Below are positions 41,509-50,135 of a stretch of DNA of 64,000 bases, one piece after another (within the stretch, counting starts at the first letter, position 1; each line of letters begins with the position of its first letter). Made by a program: the position numbers and the translations under genes. A model generated the notes under the pieces. It ran no database searches and was not told the DNA's origin. It was given only the letters and a program-made list of their open reading frames with translations. This stretch comes from Candidatus Bathyarchaeota archaeon (lineage in GTDB: Archaea; Thermoproteota; Bathyarchaeia; Bathyarchaeales; Bathycorpusculaceae), in the NCBI GenBank assembly GCA_026014465.1, contig JAOZID010000010.1, forward strand, positions 588,288 through 652,287, in the 5' to 3' direction.

Positions 41509-43467
41509 TTAGTCGAGGTTGACGGCTGAGAGTAGGCTAAAGTCGGTTAGGCTGTTTAGCTGTACTCTGCTGTTGGAGAACGTGTAGAGAGTGTTGTCGA
41601 TGTACATTGCTCTGGTTATCCACAGGTTACTGCTTCTCCAGTAGTAATCATCGTTTTGGGTGGGGGCAGTGTCGTCTACTTGGGTTACGGTTCCGCTCAC
41701 GGTAAAGCCAGTGGTTGCATCTACGTGGAAGACGTATGCGCCTTGCCAGCTTTCAGGAGCAGTTGAGGAATCTATAGCGCGAAGCAGGTACTGGTTGGTG
41801 GAGACTGGGATTACAAGCATTTGTTTTTCGGCGTCATACAAGAATGCGTGGGGGTCGTAGAGGGCGCTAGAGTCAGAGTAGTCTGCGTCAACCATGTATT
41901 TTGCAACTTCAACGGGGGCGTTAACGTTTGAGACGTCAAATAGGGAAAGCTTGAGGGTGCTGTTTTCTTTGCCTAAACCGATGAGGTGGTTTTCATCCAT
42001 TGGGTGCAGGTAGCTGGAGTAGCCTGGAATCTTTAGTTCACCAGCAATAACGGGTGCGGTGGGGTTGCTTAGGTCTATGACGAAGAATGGGTCAATTTGT
42101 TTGAAGGTTACGATGTAGCATTTGTCGCCCATGAATCTGGCTGAGTAGAGGCTTTCGTCCATCTTGAAGCCTTCAAGTTTGCCGACTATGTTCAGGTTCA
42201 TGTCCAGCACGTATATGCTGTTCATTTGGCGGCTGACTTTGAAGACTGCTCCGTCGCTTGTTGTTGCGTTGTCTTGGAACCATGTGGTGGTGGCAATTCT
42301 AAAGTAGCCGTTGTATTCGTCCATGGCGTACTGGTTGATGGGGTAACCCACAACTGAACCCTGAGCTTCAAAATTCAAGGCGCCCTCGTTTATGCTGATT
42401 CTGTAGATGCTGGTGTCTTGGGTTTCTCCGTTCCAGTTAGGATATGTAATGTAGATGTTTTCGGTAGAGACATACATGGTGCTGGCGCCGCCCATCATAA
42501 CGGTTGTTTCACGGGGGTTTTGGGCATCGTCCATGATGTTTAGGCTAACGATAGTGGTGTAAGTGTATGAACTGTCAGTGTCAGGGACATAGAAGATTTG
42601 TGCGGGCTCAATGTTGGATGCAGAGCTTTCACGGAAAACAGTGGGCAAGTTTGCGGTGCCATCTTTGAGGGTGGCGTATTCGGTCACTATGAAGTAGACG
42701 TAGTCGCCAATCATTCTTGAGCTAAAGTAGTTGCCGCTAAGAGTAAAGTTTCGTGACAACGTTGGAGCGGTTTTGACTGAAACGTCGTAGACTTCAACAA
42801 AGCTTACACCGCTGTTCCAGTAGGGCGGAGCAATCAAGGAGTACTCTTCTTTTAGGGGTATGGGGTTCTCGTAATTAAAAGTGGCATAGTGACTGCCTAT
42901 CACTGCGAGTTTGTTACCGTCTTGGCTTAAGTAGATGCCTTGAAGATTTGTGGTGTTATCCGAGGGGATTTTGGCTATTATTTGGGCGTTTTGGGGGTCA
43001 ACTGCGCCTGCATCAAGAATGTACACGGTGTTCTCAGCTAAAACGTAGAGGTATTGACCGTCAGTTTTTATGCTGTCAGCTTCGTCGACGCCGGCAACTT
43101 GAATGTTTGTTCCAGAATACTCAAGTTGAATCGATGCGCCATCACCTGAAAATGTACCTAACGTACTAGTAGCATCAGTAAAAGCGGGCTCGGGCACGGG
43201 GGCACCTGTACCTCGTACATCCTTTGGAGCGTTAGTGTTGGATAAAAAGCTGTTAAGTTCGTCATATGAAGAAAACACCTGAATTGGAGAAGCTTCATTA
43301 GCGGATAATGAAGCGGCGGGCGGGATAGTGTTGTCGTCGCCTGTTGAGGAAACTGGAGCGAGCGATGTTGGACCGTAGGCGTATATGGCGGTAAGCAGTA
43401 TTATGGCTGAAAGTATTCCGACTAAGCCATAAATCGGCGTTTTTTTCCTTATTTCTTTTTGAACCAT
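41509..43467 (-). CDS. Secreted beta-propeller protein (COG4880-like)
   Basis: This 652-residue protein has an N-terminal membrane anchor (GLVGILSAIILLTAIYAYG) followed by a low-complexity linker and a large C-terminal beta-propeller. Repeated propeller blades carry hydrophobic strands such as QYLYVLAENTVYILDAG, GNKLAVIGSHYATFNY, GDYVYFIVTEYATL, NIYITYPNWNGETQ, GDKCYIVTFKQIDPFFVID and KQMLVIPVSTNQYLLRAID. The conserved entry SGTNIQVAGVDEADSIKTDG is diagnostic for the beta-propeller family of COG4880, which is common in archaea. It is exposed outside the membrane. The role is not known; protein binding or proteolysis-associated functions have been proposed for the fold. Confidence 0.9.
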   Translation of the reverse strand: MVQKEIRKKTPIYGLVGILSAIILLTAIYAYGPTSLAPVSSTGDDNTIPPAASLSANEASPIQVFSSYDELNSFLSNTNAPKDVRGTGAPVPEPAFTDATSTLGTFSGDGASIQLEYSGTNIQVAGVDEADSIKTDGQYLYVLAENTVYILDAGAVDPQNAQIIAKIPSDNTTNLQGIYLSQDGNKLAVIGSHYATFNYENPIPLKEEYSLIAPPYWNSGVSFVEVYDVSVKTAPTLSRNFTLSGNYFSSRMIGDYVYFIVTEYATLKDGTANLPTVFRESSASNIEPAQIFYVPDTDSSYTYTTIVSLNIMDDAQNPRETTVMMGGASTMYVSTENIYITYPNWNGETQDTSIYRISINEGALNFEAQGSVVGYPINQYAMDEYNGYFRIATTTWFQDNATTSDGAVFKVSRQMNSIYVLDMNLNIVGKLEGFKMDESLYSARFMGDKCYIVTFKQIDPFFVIDLSNPTAPVIAGELKIPGYSSYLHPMDENHLIGLGKENSTLKLSLFDVSNVNAPVEVAKYMVDADYSDSSALYDPHAFLYDAEKQMLVIPVSTNQYLLRAIDSSTAPESWQGAYVFHVDATTGFTVSGTVTQVDDTAPTQNDDYYWRSSNLWITRAMYIDNTLYTFSNSRVQLNSLTDFSLLSAVNLD

Positions 43468-43538
43468 TTTTTCACCTGTTCCTATACATGATTTTGATTT
43501 TATTTTATACTAAGCCTGAGAACGGCTTGTTCCATTTT

Positions 43539-43985
43539 TTAGTACGGGCGCATGGACCACACGCGTAGTGCCTCGTACCAGAAGACTGCGCATACGACTG
43601 CGCCAAAAGAGATCATGAAAAGACTCTCTTGAGTGAAGCCTTGCATGAAAAACAGCAAAAAAGCCACGTAAAACGTCGTTGAAAAAGCGGCGTAGAAGAA
43701 GTACCTTGGAAACAAAAGTGTGCCAAGTTTCACGTAATGCTTTAGCACGCCGATTTTAACTTCGCCGACAAGAACGTAGTGCCCGCCGATTTCCTGTTTT
43801 TGAACCAACCCCAAATCGCGAAGTTGTTCAAGATGGTGATGGGCTACGCTGGGGCTGCTAAAATGCAGGGCACGTTGGACTTCACGCACGCTTTGAGGAC
43901 AATTGCTTCGAAGCATATGCCAGTAAACCTTCCACGCTTTACCCCGAAGGGAATACTCAAGCTCTGTATCTGATTGCGGATTCAT
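43539..43985 (-). CDS. Membrane-anchored winged-helix protein
   Basis: This 148-residue protein has an N-terminal ArsR-like winged helix (GKAWKVYWHMLRSNCPQSVR, EVQRALHFSSPSVAHHHLEQ, LRDLGLVQKQEIGGHYVLVG; about residues 10-75) followed by two membrane helices (YFFYAAFSTTFYVAFLLFFM and SLFMISFGAVVCAVFWYEAL). A DNA-binding domain tethered to the membrane could sense a membrane or external signal directly. It lies 71 nt upstream of the secreted beta-propeller gene in the same direction, so the two may be co-transcribed. No dedicated operator was seen. Confidence 0.8.
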   Translation of the reverse strand: MNPQSDTELEYSLRGKAWKVYWHMLRSNCPQSVREVQRALHFSSPSVAHHHLEQLRDLGLVQKQEIGGHYVLVGEVKIGVLKHYVKLGTLLFPRYFFYAAFSTTFYVAFLLFFMQGFTQESLFMISFGAVVCAVFWYEALRVWSMRPY

Positions 43986-44257
43986 AGCGAAGACTCACTT
44001 AACCTATACTCTCAGAACATGCACAATATAAGACCAATTATTAGAACAGCACCTAAAACACGAAACAAGCACCAAGCAGCACCACAAAGCCGACCTTGCC
44101 CACCACGTAGCAGCTCATATCATAACAAATACAGCCATCATCAAACCTGCGTATCGAAGGTTTTATCTGTCGAAACAGGTTTTTATTTCTGTTAGGTTTA
44201 TTAGCTATACAGAAGAATATGTTTTGCGAATTATCGCATTAACTGTGTTAACTGGAC

Positions 44258-44263
44258 TATAAA
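44258..44263 (+). promoter_or_regulatory. TATA box of citrate synthase; region 43986-44285
   Basis: TATAAA at 44258-44263 lies 22 nt before ATG 44286, which would put the transcription start at or next to the ATG, so the mRNA may be leaderless. The rest of the 300-base divergent gap (43986-44285) shows no other gene or hairpin that I can support. Confidence 0.5.
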
Positions 44264-44285
44264 GAGAAAGGGACAGTAACTGAAA

Positions 44286-45422
44286 ATGGGAACTAATGGA
44301 AATAAGGTTTACATCAGAGGTCTTCGAGATGTTGCTGCTGCGGAAACTCGTATCAGCTTTGTGCATCCTATGGGTTCACTATATTATGCAGGATACAACA
44401 TTGACGACTTAGTAGGTCACGTATGTTATGAAGAAGTTGTACATCTACTGCTTAATGACAAACTACCTAACGCAAAAGAACTTGAACAAATCAAAGCGGA
44501 TTTACGTGCAGAAATGAACCTGCCAACCGCAGTACAAGACAGCATACAATGCACACCCCCACAAGCACACCCCATGGACGTACTACGCACTGAAGTATCC
44601 CACCTTGCATCTTACGACCCCGAAAGAGACAACGAAACCGAAGAAGCAAACAAAAAAAGGGCACTTAGACTAATAGCCAAAGTACCCACCATCGTAGCAG
44701 CATTCAACAGAACCCGAAACCAAAAAGAAATCATGGACCCAAAACCTGACTATGGTTTCTCTGAGAACTTTTTGTATTTATTCCGTGGAAAATGCTGCAC
44801 CCCCGAAGAAAAAGACGCCATGGAGCGTTACTTGATTTTGCATGCTGACCACGGCTTGAATGCATCCACGTTTGCGGCGCGCGTAACCGCTAGCACCTTC
44901 TCAGACATGTACTCCGCTGTAACCTCAGCAGTTGGCACGCTTAAAGGAAGACTACACGGCGGCGCAAGCGAAAAAGTCATGCACATGCTCTCCGAAGCCC
45001 CCTGCCTCGAAGAAGTCGAAGAATACATCCGAGGCATGATATTTGACCGAAAACGCATAATGGGCTTTGGACACCGCATCTACACAGCAGAAGACCCCCG
45101 CTCACGTCACCTCAAAAAAATCGGCAAAGCCCTATGCGAACGCGAAGACAGAATGGAACTATACCAAAAATGCAAAAAAATCCAAGCCACCGTACACCGC
45201 GAGAAAAAAATCTACCCCAACGTCGACTTCTACGCAGCCCTAGTCCTCCACGCACTAGGCGTCCAAAAAGAATTCTTCACACCCTTCTTCGCCGCAAGCA
45301 GAACCGCAGGCTGGAGCGCCCACATACTCGAACAATACTCAGAAGCAGTCCTCATACGACCCACCTCCAACTACACAGGCATCTACGGAAAACCATTCAC
45401 ACCCATAGAAAAAAGAAAATAA
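44286..45422 (+). CDS. gltA: Citrate synthase
   Basis: This 378-residue enzyme of the hexameric/archaeal short citrate synthase type has active-site His in YLILHADHGLNASTFAAR and KGRLHGGASEKVMHML, and the third motif IMGFGHRIYTAEDPRSRHLK with the catalytic His and Arg. The Asp of the catalytic set lies in KIYPNVDFYAALVLHALG, and the C terminus has SYTGIYGKPF-like text (TSNYTGIYGKPF). It makes citrate from oxaloacetate and acetyl-CoA; 2-methylcitrate synthase activity cannot be excluded. The gene is single with its own close TATA box and no obvious ribosome site, consistent with a leaderless transcript. Confidence 0.95.
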   Translation: MGTNGNKVYIRGLRDVAAAETRISFVHPMGSLYYAGYNIDDLVGHVCYEEVVHLLLNDKLPNAKELEQIKADLRAEMNLPTAVQDSIQCTPPQAHPMDVLRTEVSHLASYDPERDNETEEANKKRALRLIAKVPTIVAAFNRTRNQKEIMDPKPDYGFSENFLYLFRGKCCTPEEKDAMERYLILHADHGLNASTFAARVTASTFSDMYSAVTSAVGTLKGRLHGGASEKVMHMLSEAPCLEEVEEYIRGMIFDRKRIMGFGHRIYTAEDPRSRHLKKIGKALCEREDRMELYQKCKKIQATVHREKKIYPNVDFYAALVLHALGVQKEFFTPFFAASRTAGWSAHILEQYSEAVLIRPTSNYTGIYGKPFTPIEKRK

Positions 45423-45508
45423 AACCAAATACTAAACACACTCCTTAACCCTTTTTCAAAAGAAGAAAAAGAAAGAAGGAAAGAGAGGGTGCTTTAGGGC
45501 AAAGTGAC

Positions 45509-45742
45509 TTAGGGTTTGTCGCAGTTTTTTGCTTTCTGTTTTAGTTTGGCATTCTCTTCTTGCAGGTTAACGATAATTGCAGCCATTGTCCTAAAGGCAG
45601 TGCTTATTTCTTTTATCAGGTCAGCGTTTGCAAGGTTAGCATTAGTTATGCGGGCGTTTAACAAACTGCTCTGCTGCAGAACTTCCTGCGGCAAAGCCAT
45701 ACCCTGCTGCGGCACATTCTGTTTCTCTGTGTTTTCAGTCAT
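45509..45742 (-). CDS. Small coiled-coil protein after tail-fibre-like gene
   Basis: ATG 45742 overlaps the 3' end of the large tail-fibre-like gene by 8 bp, so it is translationally coupled. The 77-residue product has a Gln-rich N terminus (KQNVPQQGMALPQEVLQQSS) and a helical part (NADLIKEISTAFRTMAAIIV then NLQEENAKLKQKAKNCDKP) that reads as a short coiled coil. The large protein also ends in a coiled coil, so the two may assemble. A tail-fibre chaperone or assembly role is inference. No family was recognised. Confidence 0.55.
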   Translation of the reverse strand: MTENTEKQNVPQQGMALPQEVLQQSSLLNARITNANLANADLIKEISTAFRTMAAIIVNLQEENAKLKQKAKNCDKP

Positions 45743-48530
45743 AATTATTGCCACCATGTTTTTCTGCTAGACGATTAACTACCACTTGTAAGGCGTTGAC
45801 CCTCTGTTCCAGCTTATCATTTTGCTCTAGTACTGCCTTGAACTTAGCTTCTGTATCATCAAACTTCAATGCGGTTTGCTTTGCACACCCCAGCAAAAAT
45901 CCTTGCACCTTACCGCCATCCCAATAGCCATCTCTAACCGAAGATGTAAGATGTTGCATGCTTTCGACATCTATAACATTTTTACCGTTCATATTTATGA
46001 TTTTGTAGCTCTTAGCAACTTGCAGGTCATCAAATGTATCATATGGAATCAACTCATGATAATTAACCTGAGTGCCCCATAGATACCCAAAATTCCCGGT
46101 TGTAGCCCAAAGTGTATATCCAGCAAGGTTAAGGTTTCCGCTGTAGGTCCCAGTTATTACACCATCTTCACCATCTTGCCCAGCTGGACCCTGAGGTCCT
46201 GTTGCACCAGTAGGACCCATTGGCCCTTGAGGACCTTGCGCACCTATGATATTTCCGTTGAGTTTTAGGTTTATTCCGTCATAAGATAATGTACCATTAT
46301 TTGGGAGGGTTAACGTGCCGCCGATGTTTACTGTTGAGGCTCCGTATTTGGGGTTTATTGTATCAATGAAGAGGTATTGTGTGTTAACTGCGTATAGCGG
46401 ATAGGGCGTCATTTGTACGCTTGGGTTGGCGAAGGCTTCACTTGCACCCAGGATTGTGTATGCCGATAACGGGAAGATTATGTTGCAATTTGCACCAACT
46501 TGTGGGATGTAGGTTTCTGTGCTGGTTTTTAGGTGATCAAACACTAAACTGGATGCGGTAATATTGGCGAGCAGCCCATCCGCGTCTTTCACAGTTAACG
46601 TTGAAATGCCGCTTGGGGTGGATCCAATTAGCCGTACAGCTCCGTTGTCTATGAAGAGGTTTGTGCCTACAAGGGTAACATTGCTGAAGGTCATATCCGA
46701 TGTGTATTGATGTGGAAGCCGTGATTCATCTATAGTGCCTGCTGTTATTTGGTTTGCATTCAGCGCCTCCCACATTGGCGTGTTTCCTGCACCTTTTGCG
46801 GTTAAAACATAACCGTTTGTTGGTGTGGAGCCGGCAAAGTTTACTGGTCCGTTTAAAATAGTGTTAGCTGTAACATCCAAGTCTCCAAGTTTCAAATTGC
46901 CGTAAGTTGAACCGTCACCCGCAAATATGCTCAACTCGTTCGCGCCAGTTCTAGCAAGCTGCGTATCTCCGTCATTATAAGCAATTAAATCGCAATTTAC
47001 AGTTCCAAGCTTCATGTGCGCAGGTGAAGAGCCATCGGCTTTAACTAAGTGAAGGGTATCAAAGGTTCCAGCAAAGTCTTCGATTGTACCAATACTTGCC
47101 CAAGTCCATGTTCCAGAGCCAGAGGTTGATTTCCAGAGTTGACCTAAGTCGGTGCGGCGGTAAAGCTGGTTGCTGCTGTCGGATGTGCAGTCTATCCAAT
47201 TGCTAGACACGTATTGGAGTAACAGGTTGTATTGGTTATTCGCATCTTGTCTAAGGAAGTATTCGTCAGCTACAGGGCTGCTTTGGACCCATGAACTGCC
47301 ATTGTAACCGTATTTGTCTTTTGTAGACAGATCCAAGAAATACATACCACTTGATTGAGCAACTTCGTCCCATGAAACGTCATTGTAGTGGTAAAGTTGG
47401 TTGTCATTTGTATGCAGGAAGTATTTTTGATCTGGACCAGGGGTGCTTGGATATGTTATTCCAGCTACACCAGCGTGTCCGCCCACTCCACCGGGGACAG
47501 GTGATATATTGAAATGACTGTTGCCGTCTAATCGAGATATTTCGGAATGGAATAGTTTGATGGTTGGGTAATCTACTTGTGAGGTTAGTCCGCTGCCCAA
47601 AGATAGCTGTCCTTGGCTGCTTCCCAGAAAACCGCCTGCTTGGATGTCTTTTTTCACTATGTATCCGCGGTCGGTTACCAGCAATGGTTCGTTGCAGTTA
47701 TCGGTGCTTCTGACAAGGAACAAGTATGAAGCGTATTCAGAAACGTTGTCTTTGATTTTTAGATAGCCGTCGTCTAAGTTGATAAAACCAGTTGGGGCGT
47801 ATTTGCCTTGGTTGTAACCATAGACGGCTCCAAGCAGGTCTTCATTGTTAAGTGCTTTTGCATCAGCCTGTAGCAACGTTTGGGGGTCTTGCTCAGGACC
47901 AATATAGCTGTCAGCCACCGCAACGCAGTCAATATTCACATCAATACCCCGATAAGCTTCAGGCAGTCCAACGTATACGCTATTTACATCTCCAAAAGCA
48001 GTCATGTCTCCTGTGTTTATCTCAGCAACTTTCACGCCGTTAACATAGAGTTGAGCATGCCCAGGATTTCCCTTTTTCCAGTACAACTCAACACAATACC
48101 ACAACCCAACTACTGGCGAAGCCTCAGAATAATCACTTGGATGGTTAGTTACGTCTCTTGCCATTAACTGCCATTTCAAAGTTCCAGCAACATTTTTCCA
48201 ACCTGCCCAAGCAACAAAATCCGTTACGCCCACGAATCCTATGAAATAGCCACGGTCGTTGTTGTTTTTCAAGTCATGGGAATTCACTTTGACGTAGATA
48301 CGCGCATAAAGTTCACTAGAATCGGGGATGTCTTTTTTGATTCGCGCCTGAGTGAAAGCAGACAGATCTGGAACAGAAGCATGCAAAGAATAAGAACCGT
48401 GGTGATTGGAAGTGGCAACAACGTTAATAACCGCTTCGACTGGACTGCAAGCAGGAACTCCGTCCCATGCACTGAAGTCATTGGTTTCGAAGCCTTCTGG
48501 CGGATTGCTTGTAGGAAAAATTAAGGTCAT
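45735..48530 (-). CDS. Tail-fibre-like protein with LamG-like domain and collagen repeat
   Basis: This 931-residue protein has no signal peptide. Its N-terminal 210 residues look like a concanavalin/LamG jelly roll (ELYARIYVKVNSHDLKNNND; GLWYCVELYWKKGNPGHAQL). A long stretch of short beta units follows, resembling phage tail fibres (DLDVTANTILNGPVNFAGST; GNTPMWEALNANQITAGTID). A collagen-like run of nine Gly-x-y triplets lies at about residues 763-790 (GAQGPQGPMGPTGATG...). A knob-like part and a C-terminal coiled coil (LEQNDKLEQRVNALQVVVNR) end the protein. This is a typical virus or contractile-injection fibre architecture. No other virion gene was found next to it. Confidence 0.75.
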   Translation of the reverse strand: MTLIFPTSNPPEGFETNDFSAWDGVPACSPVEAVINVVATSNHHGSYSLHASVPDLSAFTQARIKKDIPDSSELYARIYVKVNSHDLKNNNDRGYFIGFVGVTDFVAWAGWKNVAGTLKWQLMARDVTNHPSDYSEASPVVGLWYCVELYWKKGNPGHAQLYVNGVKVAEINTGDMTAFGDVNSVYVGLPEAYRGIDVNIDCVAVADSYIGPEQDPQTLLQADAKALNNEDLLGAVYGYNQGKYAPTGFINLDDGYLKIKDNVSEYASYLFLVRSTDNCNEPLLVTDRGYIVKKDIQAGGFLGSSQGQLSLGSGLTSQVDYPTIKLFHSEISRLDGNSHFNISPVPGGVGGHAGVAGITYPSTPGPDQKYFLHTNDNQLYHYNDVSWDEVAQSSGMYFLDLSTKDKYGYNGSSWVQSSPVADEYFLRQDANNQYNLLLQYVSSNWIDCTSDSSNQLYRRTDLGQLWKSTSGSGTWTWASIGTIEDFAGTFDTLHLVKADGSSPAHMKLGTVNCDLIAYNDGDTQLARTGANELSIFAGDGSTYGNLKLGDLDVTANTILNGPVNFAGSTPTNGYVLTAKGAGNTPMWEALNANQITAGTIDESRLPHQYTSDMTFSNVTLVGTNLFIDNGAVRLIGSTPSGISTLTVKDADGLLANITASSLVFDHLKTSTETYIPQVGANCNIIFPLSAYTILGASEAFANPSVQMTPYPLYAVNTQYLFIDTINPKYGASTVNIGGTLTLPNNGTLSYDGINLKLNGNIIGAQGPQGPMGPTGATGPQGPAGQDGEDGVITGTYSGNLNLAGYTLWATTGNFGYLWGTQVNYHELIPYDTFDDLQVAKSYKIINMNGKNVIDVESMQHLTSSVRDGYWDGGKVQGFLLGCAKQTALKFDDTEAKFKAVLEQNDKLEQRVNALQVVVNRLAEKHGGNNYD

Positions 48531-48668
48531 TTATGCACAGCCTCCAAAAGCATTTGTTTTGGCGGGATTTGATTTAATTGAAGTTATAGCGGTCTCAAAT
48601 TCAGATTTTACAGTTGGGAAGTTGTTAAAATTCTTTAAACTATATGCAGCTAAATTGTTTTCAAGCAT
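48531..48668 (-). CDS. Small ORF upstream of tail-fibre-like gene (45 aa)
   Basis: The frame begins MLENNLAAYSLKNFNNFPTV and ends NAFGGCA; its TAA is immediately followed by the ATG of the large gene, and its last codons (GGAGGC) form that gene's ribosome site. This tight join supports a real cistron. The start is ATG 48668, with no clear ribosome site; TTG 48677 is an alternative. The DNA is AT-rich, unlike the core genes around. Function is unknown. Confidence 0.45.
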   Translation of the reverse strand: MLENNLAAYSLKNFNNFPTVKSEFETAITSIKSNPAKTNAFGGCA

Positions 48669-48988
48669 ATTGATCAACAAACAAGCCAAGACATTGGCAA
48701 AATTTAAATAATTTCAGCCAATAAAATACATTTTTAAAAAATATATACAGAATAACTCGAATTAAACGATAAAGCCTCAAGCAAGAATTCACATCAGAAA
48801 CCAAAACTGTCAGGCAGTTGATTAAACGTTTACATTTGGACTCTATTTAGTGACTCAATGCAAAAACCTATATTGGGTATGTCAAGGCAGGGCTTGAGAT
48901 TGTGTTTTCAAAATGTGGATGCAGTTAACGGGGGTGGTTTGGAAGAAAAGTAGAGGGAGAATTGAAAAGGAAAGAGAGGGGGTTGGTT
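48669..48988. other. AT-rich intergenic region upstream of tail-fibre-like operon
   Basis: These 320 bases are distinctly AT-rich up to about 48880. A minus-strand TATA-like run (TATATATTTTTTAAAAAT, near 48730-48750) could serve the small ORF at 48668. No gene was seen in it. Confidence 0.4.
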
Positions 48989-49627
48989 TTAGGTTTTTGT
49001 TTTGTCGGGGTTGCTGGTTAGTCCTGAGGGGAGGTCGGGGAAGTTTGCGTTGACTCTTTGTTCGGCTATGGTGGCTGCTTCGGATAGGATTTGTGTGGCT
49101 TCTTCGTTGTTGGCGCTGAAGTTGAGGCCCATTTCTGTGTTTGTGCCTGCGTCGAACATGATGCCGCTGAGCATGTTTCCTATGTCGCAGAGTTCGTTTT
49201 CAGCTTCGGGCAAGACGCCGCCGATGCCGCCGTTGACGGAGCGTAGGATGCCTATTACGGGTCCAAGGGTGGTTACTATGTCACCTAATTCGGTTACGGT
49301 TTTCATTCGAAGTACAACTTGGTCTAGAGCGAGTCTGGCGTTTATGACGGTTTGATTCATTTTGCGGATTTCGGCTAGTTCGGTGGCGTAGATGTTGGCG
49401 CGGGCGGTGTCGTGTTTGGTGTAGGAGTCTACGATTTTTGAGAAGAGCGCTTTGTCTTTTTGGCTGAAGCGTCCACTGGTTTGTTCAAGTTTACTGATTT
49501 GCAGTTCCATGCGTTTTACTGCTTGTTCTAAGCGGGGCTTTAGGTGCAAAGGCTGTGGTCCTTTAGGACCCTCATATTTTACTTTGCTTTTTTTGCTTTC
49601 CCACCTTTTGGTAAAGCGTTCTGACAT
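48989..49627 (-). CDS. cdvB: ESCRT-III/Snf7-family protein (CdvB-like)
   Basis: The start is ATG 49627 (MSERFTKRW); the frame to 49693 adds an unsupported leader. The 212-residue product shows the ESCRT-III helical core: basic helix 1 (LKPRLEQAVKRMELQISKLE), then ALFSKIVDSYTKHDTARANI and YATELAEIRKMNQTVINARL, and LGPVIGILRSVNGGIGGVLP, which is the CdvB-type helix 4 signature. A C-terminal acidic region (EAENELCDIGNMLSGIM) and a linker end the protein; no MIM2-like Pro motif or winged helix is evident. It would form membrane-remodelling filaments in cell division or vesicle release. cdvC and cdvA are not in the window, so this may be a paralogue. Confidence 0.88.
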   Translation of the reverse strand: MSERFTKRWESKKSKVKYEGPKGPQPLHLKPRLEQAVKRMELQISKLEQTSGRFSQKDKALFSKIVDSYTKHDTARANIYATELAEIRKMNQTVINARLALDQVVLRMKTVTELGDIVTTLGPVIGILRSVNGGIGGVLPEAENELCDIGNMLSGIMFDAGTNTEMGLNFSANNEEATQILSEAATIAEQRVNANFPDLPSGLTSNPDKTKT

Positions 49628-50135
49628 GTTAATATCCTCGACATATCCTTCACCACAAAGAATACTTATGCCTTCGTAACATACCCAAAACATGCACAGA
49701 TATACATAGCCTCAAAAACAGCCATAAACAATACAAATAAACCCAAACCTACGCATCAAAAGCATGGCATAATAGACAAAAACATACATAAACCATCCGA
49801 TGCGTTCTTTTCCGTTTGTCACACTAGGCTGCAGGAAACAAACTACGCATCCGTTGTATTTAGCTTTACGGCTAAAGCTTGGCAGTCTGCAGCTGATATG
49901 TATAGCATGGCTTCTCGTCTAAATGGCTTCCTTTGTTGAAAACGCCCTAACACGACAAACGCCACAACATGCTCTATATTGACACACACCACATTTTCCC
50001 GTCAACAACTCGATTACGCAGTACTTTAAAGAGCTGTGATTCTTGACAGATTTCCCTAAGTTGCTGCCTGCTTTAAGAGGCAAGAAACCGCAGCCGAAAA
50101 CTTCAGACGGAAACAAAACCTAAAATATTTTCCCG
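49628..50135. other. Intergenic region with a hairpin
   Basis: This gap of 508 bases between genes on the minus strand has no supported ORF. An 18-base perfect hairpin AGCTTTA-CGGC-TAAAGCT lies at 49862-49879, within a stretch (about 49800-49930) less AT-rich than its surroundings. It could be part of a small structured RNA, but no known RNA family was recognised. Confidence 0.35.

Noticed and set aside
48406-48711. 101-residue plus-strand frame
   Set aside because: Half is antisense to the fibre-like gene, and the minus-strand frame 48531-48668 fits the operon better.
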